Positions 13,861-19,115 of a DNA stretch of 19,115 nucleotides are shown here, piece by piece (position 1 is the first letter of the stretch; each line of letters begins with the position of its first letter). Source of the stretch: CAYLJV01 sp964510375 (lineage in GTDB: Archaea > Hadarchaeota > Hadarchaeia > Hadarchaeales > JAGGTB01); assembly GCA_964510375.1 (NCBI GenBank), contig CAZEBR010000031.1, positions 1 through 19,115 of the forward strand. Direction: 5' to 3'. Below the pieces are notes generated by a model. That model saw only the letters and a program-made list of their open reading frames with translations. It searched no databases and had not been told where the DNA came from. The translations under genes were made by a program, and so were the position numbers.

Positions 13861-14388
13861 ATGGTGACTGTCGCTATAAGTGGTCTTCACGGGGCCGGAA
13901 AGTCTACCGCTGCGGAGAGGTTGTCCGAAGAGCTTGGACTGAGGTATGTTTCTGCGGGCGAGGTCTTCCGGGAAATGGCCGAAGAAAGAAACATGAGCCT
14001 CACCGAATTTTCCGATTACGTGGAAGACAATCCCGAGGTCGACGAGAAGATAGATCGTAGAACGGCCGAGGAGGCCGAGAAAGAAAACGTGTTGATCGAT
14101 GCGAGGCTTGCTGGATGGTTCGCGGAGGGCGCTGATATTCGCATCCTTTTAGTGGCCCCGTTGGAGGAGAGGGTGAGAAGGATATGTGAGAGGGAAAATA
14201 GACCCTACGAAGAAGTTAAGGAGGAGACCGTAGCAAGGGAAAAGAGCGAGAAGGAGAGGTTCAGGGAGTTTTATGATATCGACGTCGATGATTATTCGGT
14301 TTTTGACCTGGTTCTGAACACCGATAAGTTCGATAAAGAGGAAACGGTTGAAATATTAAAGCTCGCGATAGAAACTGTTTCGGACTGA
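13861..14388 (+). CDS. cmk: Cytidylate kinase (archaeal type)
   Basis: Cytidylate kinase phosphorylates CMP or dCMP with ATP in the cytoplasm. The 175-residue product has a P-loop ISGLHGAGKST (residues 6-16), the helix RLSEELGLRYVSAGEVFREMA, and the acceptor-site strand VLIDARLAGWFA (about 77-88). The segment REKSEKERFREFYDID (about 126-141) is the LID-like region seen in short archaeal CMP kinases. Length is typical (about 175-190). The gene is preceded by GGAGGT (13848-13853) and starts at ATG 13861. Its position between DUF106 and truB is conserved in euryarchaeotes. The absence of L14e and L34e nearby fits euryarchaeotes with haloarchaeal-like order. Confidence 0.93.
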   Translation: MVTVAISGLHGAGKSTAAERLSEELGLRYVSAGEVFREMAEERNMSLTEFSDYVEDNPEVDEKIDRRTAEEAEKENVLIDARLAGWFAEGADIRILLVAPLEERVRRICERENRPYEEVKEETVAREKSEKERFREFYDIDVDDYSVFDLVLNTDKFDKEETVEILKLAIETVSD

Positions 14389-14409
14389 CGCTCATATGAA
14401 GGTGTCATC

Positions 14410-15396
14410 ATGAACAAATTACCTGCTGACGAAAAGAGGGAGGTCCTGATAAAGGCCTCTGATTTCACTAATCCGGATTACGGATGCGATCCCGAATCCC
14501 GTTCTATAGAGAAACACATGGAGCTTGGTGTAATAAATCTTGATAAGTTGCCTGGCCCGACCTCACACGAGGTCGTGAGCTGGATTAAGAGACTGCTGCA
14601 CGTCAAGAAGGCGGGTCACGGGGGGACTTTGGATCCGAAGGTCAGCGGAGTATTACCTGTGGCTCTACATAAGGCCACAAAGCTCACCCAGACCCTACTT
14701 CCGGCCGGAAAAGAGTACATAACAGTCTTGCATCTTCACGATGACGTCGACACCGGGGATCTTAGGAATGTTTTGAAGGATTTTACCGGCGAGATTCTTC
14801 AGAAACCTCCCGTAAGGGCTTCCGTCAAAAGGAGGGAGAGGAAGAGAAACATTTACTATAATGAGATAGTCGAGCGGGACGGTAGAGACGTACTTCTCCG
14901 CGTGGGGTGCGAAGCGGGTACATATATTAGAAAACTTTGCCACGATATTGGGGAGGAATTGGAAACGGGGGCCCACATGGCCGAACTGAGGCGCACGAGA
15001 ACCGGTCCCTTCGAAGAGGACGAAACGCTAGTTAACATGCAGGAAGTCGCAGATGCCTACGCCTTCTGGAAGGAAGACGGCTTGGAGAAGCCGCTCCGGG
15101 AAGTTATTTTGCCTGCGGAGAGAACCGTGGAACATCTCCCCAAGGTCGTCGTGAGGGACGGTGCTGTCGATGCGGTGTGCCACGGGGCGGACTTGGCGGC
15201 ACCGGGAGTGCTCTCGGTGGAAACCGGAATTTCTCCCGGGACTTTGGTCGCCGAGATGACTCTGAAGGGGGAGTTGATTGCTCTCGCCGAGGCAAAAATG
15301 GATTCTAAAGAAATTGTCGATGCGGAACATGGAATAGTCGCCGACACCGATCGAGTCGTTATGGACCCGGGGACCTATCCGAAAAAGTGGAAATAG
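14410..15396 (+). CDS. truB: tRNA/rRNA pseudouridine synthase Cbf5 (archaeal TruB)
   Basis: Cbf5 is the catalytic subunit of archaeal H/ACA ribonucleoproteins, which convert specific uridines in rRNA; archaeal Cbf5 can also make tRNA pseudouridine 55. The 328-residue product has the catalytic motif GHGGTLDPKVSGVLPV with the nucleophile at D75, then KEYITVLHLHDDVD, PPVRASVKRRERKRNIYY and the segment GTYIRKLCHDIGEELETGAHMAELRRTRTGPF. The C-terminal PUA domain (about 230-315) includes GADLAAPGVLSVETGISPGTLVAEMT and a final G-YPKKW. Archaeal length is normal. AAGGTG upstream serves as ribosome binding site. A 21-base spacer separates it from cmk. Confidence 0.95.
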   Translation: MNKLPADEKREVLIKASDFTNPDYGCDPESRSIEKHMELGVINLDKLPGPTSHEVVSWIKRLLHVKKAGHGGTLDPKVSGVLPVALHKATKLTQTLLPAGKEYITVLHLHDDVDTGDLRNVLKDFTGEILQKPPVRASVKRRERKRNIYYNEIVERDGRDVLLRVGCEAGTYIRKLCHDIGEELETGAHMAELRRTRTGPFEEDETLVNMQEVADAYAFWKEDGLEKPLREVILPAERTVEHLPKVVVRDGAVDAVCHGADLAAPGVLSVETGISPGTLVAEMTLKGELIALAEAKMDSKEIVDAEHGIVADTDRVVMDPGTYPKKWK

Positions 15397-15442
15397 ACAA
15401 CGCTTTTAATTGATCCTATTGAGTTCTCAGCGAGGCATTTGC
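15397..15442 (+). promoter_or_regulatory. Putative promoter of EamA transporter gene
   Basis: The short spacer contains TTTTAATT at 15404-15411, a TATA-like box about 32 bases before the ATG at 15443, and GAGG at 15432-15435 as ribosome binding site seven bases upstream of the start. This suggests the transporter is transcribed separately from the housekeeping cluster. Confidence 0.4.
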
Positions 15443-16303
15443 ATGAAAGCTCTGGCTTTGTTGTTCACGCTAGGTGCTTGTTTTTGTTGGGCAACTGGCC
15501 AGATTCTCGGTAAGATGGCCTTGCGGAAAATAAAGGTAATGTTTTTTAATACACTAAGGTTTTCCGCGGCTACCGTGGTTTTGGTTGCGGGAGCTTTGCT
15601 CTTCGGGGCGGTCGAAGGGGTGGAGTTTGGCCTCCCTTTTCTTTCCGCGTTCATGTCGGGTATCTTCGGCTGGTTCGTCGCAGCCACGCTTTTCTTTTAT
15701 GTGCTGGACAGGGGTGCCGCTTATCGGATAATTCCTTCGGGAAACGCCTATCCCTTCTGGGCGATTCTTCTTAGCGGTCTAATCTTGCACGAAGAGATCA
15801 CGTTCACGATTCCAATTTCTGCAGTCCTCGTATTTTCTGGCATTTATCTCTTGGCGCGCCGCAAGAAGGATGGGGAAAATGGATGGAAGTACGGCGTCTA
15901 CATTGCTTCGATCGTGGCTTTCATCTGGGGTTTCAATGCCGTGTTCAATAAATTCGCTCTCAATCACGGAATGGGTTTGAGCACCCTGTTGCTTATAAGG
16001 CTTTTTTCTGCGACCTCGATGTTCTGGCTCGCTTCCTTGACTTTTTGGAGGGACGAGTTCGATTTTAGACCTAAGAAGAGTATCGGACTGAGCTTTCTGT
16101 CCGCCATAATCTCCTTTCCAATTGGGAGTGTTCTATACGTTTTTGCTCTGACCATGGAGAAGGCCAGCGTACTGGCTCCGGTCACGGGATCGACAGTGAT
16201 GTTCGGCTTTGTTCTCAGCGTGATCTTCTTGGGCGAGAAACCTACCAAGGAGGCTTTTATTGGGGTGCTACTGATTTTCCTCGGAATCTTGTTTATGGTA
16301 TAG
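15443..16303 (+). CDS. EamA/DMT-family transporter
   Basis: The protein is a member of the drug/metabolite transporter superfamily, which export or take up small metabolites across the membrane; the substrate cannot be read from sequence. The 286 residues from ATG 15443 (GAGG seven bases upstream) contain about ten hydrophobic segments arranged as two EamA repeats. The first runs about 1-135 and starts with GACFCWATGQILGKMALRKI; the second begins near 147 and shows FIWGFNAVFNKFALNHGM and ends with VIFLGEKPTKEAFIGVLLIFLGI, the usual last two helices (LGE---------G--LI--G). A short basic loop RRKKDGENG separates the repeats. It has no obvious link to neighbours. Upstream in-frame codons to 15410 were excluded for lack of a ribosome binding site. 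Confidence 0.9.
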   Translation: MKALALLFTLGACFCWATGQILGKMALRKIKVMFFNTLRFSAATVVLVAGALLFGAVEGVEFGLPFLSAFMSGIFGWFVAATLFFYVLDRGAAYRIIPSGNAYPFWAILLSGLILHEEITFTIPISAVLVFSGIYLLARRKKDGENGWKYGVYIASIVAFIWGFNAVFNKFALNHGMGLSTLLLIRLFSATSMFWLASLTFWRDEFDFRPKKSIGLSFLSAIISFPIGSVLYVFALTMEKASVLAPVTGSTVMFGFVLSVIFLGEKPTKEAFIGVLLIFLGILFMV

Positions 16304-16453
16304 GAGTTGGATATTGGATGGAAGAATTAGGGGTTGTCACTTTTTGCTTTTTCGTTGATGGTGAATATAATTTTTCTTCTCTCGGAGAAGGAAGAGTTTC
16401 AACGGTGGCTTTATTAATAAATGAATTTATTCTGAATGAAAGGTGGTACTCTA
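16304..16453 (+). promoter_or_regulatory. AT-rich spacer with hairpin and palindromic TATA-like box
   Basis: This 150-base spacer contains a T-rich stretch (16341-16352), TTTTTCTTCTCT at 16371-16382, a small perfect hairpin (CTTCTC at 16376-16381, GAGAAG at 16385-16390, loop TCG), and TTTATTAATAAA at 16410-16421, a perfect 12-base palindrome that could serve as TATA box for the next gene. AAAGGTGG at about 16438-16445 is the ribosome binding site. The hairpin plus flanking T tract might be a terminator of the EamA gene or a control element. Confidence 0.4.
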
Positions 16454-18073
16454 ATGGAAAGTACTGTCAAGTTTAAGAAAATGGTTTTCAAATCCCCCAG
16501 CCCGAGGATTTCTTTGGTGGTAATAGCGGTCCTAGGGTTCGTTTCCGCCCTTATTTCCGTGAGGTGGATCTTTTCCGATTTACAAATGGATTTCTTAAAG
16601 ACCTCGGTATTGTCCTTCTTCTTTTTCGCCGCCTCGCCGGCTATATATGGTCTTGCTACAAATTATATTTTTGATAAATTCTACGGAAGGAGAGCCTTCC
16701 TCTTAGCTCTGATTAATCAAGTACTTCTCTTGTCGGGGGTTCTAACGATCCAATATTCGACAGATATTATTTTCTTTACCTTATCTTTTGCTTATACAAT
16801 TAACATACTCTCTTTGGCTGGGGTAAACAACGATAAAGGATTTATTTCACTTCTTTACCCTCTGTTCTATTTTTCTCCGATATTTGCCTTTCTTCATTTT
16901 ACGGGCGTTTTTGTCCTTTCTTTCGTCCTTGTTGCGGTGTTTTTTCTCGTGGGAATCGCTTCTCTACTCTCCGTCCATGTGGTGGAGTATTTTTTCCGTC
17001 TAAATTTGGAAACTTCTCCATTGGAATTGATAAATTCTTTTATTAATAACGAACCCATATCCCTGAAATCCGGCACTGAAATTAGTTCTATGGTTCAAGC
17101 TTTGAAGATAAGGACGGACAGGGGGGACTATACTATTTCTTTGCCTTGGTTGCATCCGGGGCCTTCGGGGACTGTAGGTGGGGGAACAATGAGCAAATCT
17201 CTGATAAATAATCTTTCTGGGAGTGGGGATGAAAACGCAAAGGGATATTTCTGGCATGTACCTTCCTCTCATGAAGAGGACCCCTGTAACCCCGAAGTAA
17301 ATAGGAGAATTTTGGATTCGGTCCTTTCCAAAGAACCGGTTTACGACGAAAAGGCGACCAAAATTTTTAAGAGGAGCAACGATTCGTTTGAGATCTACGG
17401 TCAGAAAATCGGGGAAAGCTTCATCGTCTTTTTGAATGTGGAGGGTGTGGACGATTATGAAATGTCGATTTTTAGGAAAATTATCGATGAGACCGGAAAG
17501 AGAATAGCTTTTGTAGATATGCACCACCATAAGCCTACCGATGAGAACAAGATGCTTATGGAGGGTGAGGAAGTATCCGAGAATCTCGTTCGGGAGATAA
17601 TAGATCTCTTGAATGACCTGGAGGAAAAGGAGGCTTTCAATCTTAGAGCGGGAATGGAAGTCTCTCAAGACGGGGATTTAATGGCATTAGTCGAGGAGAT
17701 CGATGACTCGAAATATTTGTTCGTGACTCTGAATAAAAACGGTATACCCGTTTGCTTCGAGGATAAGCTTGAGGAAATTGATCGTGATGAAAGATTCGAT
17801 CATACGATATTATTGACTACCGATACACACGAATCTCTCGACTTCTTGGATGATGCTTGCGGTGCCGATTTGCCTTTTTCTTCCGTAATAGATACTGCTT
17901 TTAATAACACTAGTGAGGCAAAAGTAGGTTTATTGGAGGATAAGTTGGATGGAGTAAAGGTTTTGGGAAAAAAATCCTATATATTTGAATCGTCCGTCAC
18001 GTTTGCCGTTCATTTATTTCCGATACTCATTTTGTTGATCTATTTTTTCGTTCTGATGTTTCTCGTGATTTAG
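16454..18073 (+). CDS. DUF2070-family membrane protein
   Basis: I assign this to DUF2070, an archaeal family of unknown function, by motifs and layout. From ATG 16454 (after GGTGG) the product is 539 residues. The first 180 hold six or so hydrophobic segments, followed by a soluble region (about 190-510) and a last TM (about 515-538). The soluble part has PWLHPGPSGTVGGGTMSKSL (H234), WHVPSSHEEDPCNP (H268, H273), VDMHHHKPTDENKM (H357-359) and TTDTHES (H459). Conserved His/Asp motifs of this kind suggest a metal site or a hydrolase activity, but this is inference. The start at 16436 is excluded as it lies before the ribosome binding site. Function and substrate unknown. Confidence 0.75.
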   Translation: MESTVKFKKMVFKSPSPRISLVVIAVLGFVSALISVRWIFSDLQMDFLKTSVLSFFFFAASPAIYGLATNYIFDKFYGRRAFLLALINQVLLLSGVLTIQYSTDIIFFTLSFAYTINILSLAGVNNDKGFISLLYPLFYFSPIFAFLHFTGVFVLSFVLVAVFFLVGIASLLSVHVVEYFFRLNLETSPLELINSFINNEPISLKSGTEISSMVQALKIRTDRGDYTISLPWLHPGPSGTVGGGTMSKSLINNLSGSGDENAKGYFWHVPSSHEEDPCNPEVNRRILDSVLSKEPVYDEKATKIFKRSNDSFEIYGQKIGESFIVFLNVEGVDDYEMSIFRKIIDETGKRIAFVDMHHHKPTDENKMLMEGEEVSENLVREIIDLLNDLEEKEAFNLRAGMEVSQDGDLMALVEEIDDSKYLFVTLNKNGIPVCFEDKLEEIDRDERFDHTILLTTDTHESLDFLDDACGADLPFSSVIDTAFNNTSEAKVGLLEDKLDGVKVLGKKSYIFESSVTFAVHLFPILILLIYFFVLMFLVI

Positions 18074-18360
18074 AGAGTCTCGTTTTTTATGCGATGTTGA
18101 AATTGAGAGATTTACATGGTATTCAAGATAATTCGTTTTTTCGTGTGGAATCCAAATGATACCGGTGAATGCTGTGGGGATAGTGTAAGCACTTTCATTA
18201 GTTTTAATTATCTAACACGATATTTTAGTAAAGCCAAAAATATTATGATACGGGTTGATATTTTTCTTCTCTAGTGGGGAGGTGGCTGATTATCCATTTT
18301 GAACAATATTGGGATTATTATTTACCATAAAAAAACATAGTTAGTCCTATAGGTGCCATC
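18074..18360. other. AT-rich intergenic region, 287 bases
   Basis: No clear gene lies here. It has T-runs at 18082-18088 and 18134-18139, possible termination signals after the DUF2070 gene. AAAAATAT (18236-18243) and ATATTTTT (18258-18265) are complementary arms of a weak hairpin. TTTTTCTTCTCT at 18261-18272 recurs from the spacer at 16371. A 52-codon open frame (18116-18274) has no good ribosome binding site and is likely chance. ATTATTTACCATAAAA (about 18315-18330) may include the promoter of the following gene, and AGGTG at 18351-18355 is its ribosome binding site. Confidence 0.5.
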
Positions 18361-19115
18361 ATGGAAATCTTACTCGTGGATGATGAGAATGCTATCCTTG
18401 ATCAGGCAAAAATTTTTCTGGAGAGAGAGGTAGATGGGCTCGATGTAGAAACAGCTGTCTCAGCAAAGAAAGCCCTCGAACTGCTGGAGGAATCTGATTA
18501 TGATGCAATAGTTTCTGATTACCAAATGCCAGGAATGAACGGTCTGGATTTCCTTGAAATCGTTAGGGAGGAGAGGGATAGTGACATACCCTTTATCGTC
18601 TTCACGGGCAAGGGTCGCGAGGACGTGGCGATGGAAGCACTGAACCTCGGGGCCGATAGGTACTTACAAAAGGGAGGTGATCCGAGATCACAGTACGGGG
18701 TCTTGGCTAGGGCAATCCTCCAAGAAGTCCGCCACAAACGGGTGGAGGAGAGAAAGGATTTCTTTAGGATTTCGGCTTCTAATGCTCCGGAAGCTATAGT
18801 CGTAACGGATCGCGATGCCAACATAGTTTATGCAAATCAACAACTTTCTGATGATCTCGGCTATTCTATCGAAGAATTGGAAAATACGAAAGTTTTTAAA
18901 TTGGGTTCGACTTTTTCTTCCGAAAACTGGGATGAGCACTGGAAAAGGGTTTCTGAAAAAGGGGAGGTCAGGGTAGAGACTGTACAGCATAGAAAGGACG
19001 GGACGTCCCTTCCTGCCGAATTACTTATCAAATCCGTAGAGCATAGGGGTGAAGAATATCACCTGACTTTCTCCCGTGATATTACAGAACGAAAGCGGAT
19101 GGAAGAGAAACTGAG
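18361..19115 (+). CDS. Response regulator receiver plus PAS sensor protein, 3'-truncated by window end
   Basis: This two-component signalling protein runs off the window, with 251 codons visible and no stop. Residues 1-120 form a receiver domain: acidic pair D7-D8 in LLVDDE, phospho-acceptor D53 in VSDYQMPGMNGLDFL, T82 in FTGKG and K104 in YLQKGG. A PAS domain follows (about 132-240), with APEAIVVTDRDANIVYANQQ, DDLGYSIEEL and the closing ITERKRMEEKL typical of PAS-linked kinases. The complete protein probably continues with another PAS or a histidine-kinase domain, as in many euryarchaeal REC-PAS-HK hybrids. It starts at ATG 18361 with AGGTG five bases upstream. The signal and target are unknown; no partner is in the window. 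Confidence 0.92.
   Translation, partial: MEILLVDDENAILDQAKIFLEREVDGLDVETAVSAKKALELLEESDYDAIVSDYQMPGMNGLDFLEIVREERDSDIPFIVFTGKGREDVAMEALNLGADRYLQKGGDPRSQYGVLARAILQEVRHKRVEERKDFFRISASNAPEAIVVTDRDANIVYANQQLSDDLGYSIEELENTKVFKLGSTFSSENWDEHWKRVSEKGEVRVETVQHRKDGTSLPAELLIKSVEHRGEEYHLTFSRDITERKRMEEKL

Noticed and set aside
16318..16476. 52-codon frame starting ATG 16318 between the EamA and DUF2070 genes
   Set aside because: It runs over the palindromic TATA-like box and 23 bases into the DUF2070 gene, and its ribosome binding site is poor. The product MEELGVVTFCFFVDGEY... resembles nothing known to me.
17000..17668. 222-residue open frame on the minus strand
   Set aside because: Antisense to the DUF2070 gene and without similarity to any protein I recognise; it is a shadow.
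1..19115. CRISPR array or insertion sequence
   Set aside because: No spaced direct repeats, no transposase-like frame, and no inverted repeat pair around a block of genes was seen.

Overview
This window is a chromosomal segment of an archaeon, most likely an uncultivated euryarchaeote. The evidence is the archaeal-type S10/spc ribosomal protein cluster, which contains archaeal/eukaryal-only proteins (S4e, L32e, L19e), an aIF1/SUI1 gene and the RNase P protein Rnp1 between L29 and S17, and Cbf5-type TruB plus archaeal cytidylate kinase downstream of secY. Several proteins carry acidic tails or acidic surfaces (L22, S3, L24, L30, L15), which hints at a halophilic or brine lineage; this is only a lean. 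Two runs of exactly ten N mark assembly gaps of unknown true length, so this is probably a draft, single-cell or metagenome scaffold. All convincing genes are on the + strand.

Layout. Positions 1-6873 hold a very tight operon: L4 (5'-truncated), L23, L2, S19, L22, S3, L29, aIF1, Rnp1, S17, L14, L24, S4e, L5, S14, S8. Stops and starts often overlap (TTGA, TAATG, GTGA) and most genes have a GGAGG/GGTG ribosome binding site. A 78-base spacer with a T-rich tract and a TATA-like box follows. Positions 6952-11840 hold L6, L32e, L19e, L18, S5, L30, L15 and SecY. The cluster therefore supplies ribosomal proteins, the translocon channel, and factors for initiation (aIF1) and tRNA maturation (Rnp1).

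Positions 11913-13832 encode two related membrane proteins of the DUF106/EMC3 (Oxa1/YidC superfamily) type in tandem, each with its own putative promoter. They stand where many archaea have adk and a single DUF106 gene. Cytidylate kinase (cmk) and the H/ACA pseudouridine synthase Cbf5/TruB follow to 15396. The right end leaves the housekeeping cluster: an EamA-type transporter, a DUF2070-family membrane protein with a His-rich soluble domain, an AT-rich spacer of 287 bases, and a response-regulator/PAS protein cut off by the window end.

The points most worth a second look are the tandem EMC3-like pair beside secY, the long out-of-phase overlap of L24 with S4e, the shared 10-mer upstream of two internal promoters, and the two assembly gaps, one of which falsely fuses L2 with S19 while the other shifts the frame of L5. 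No tRNA, rRNA, CRISPR array or insertion sequence was seen.
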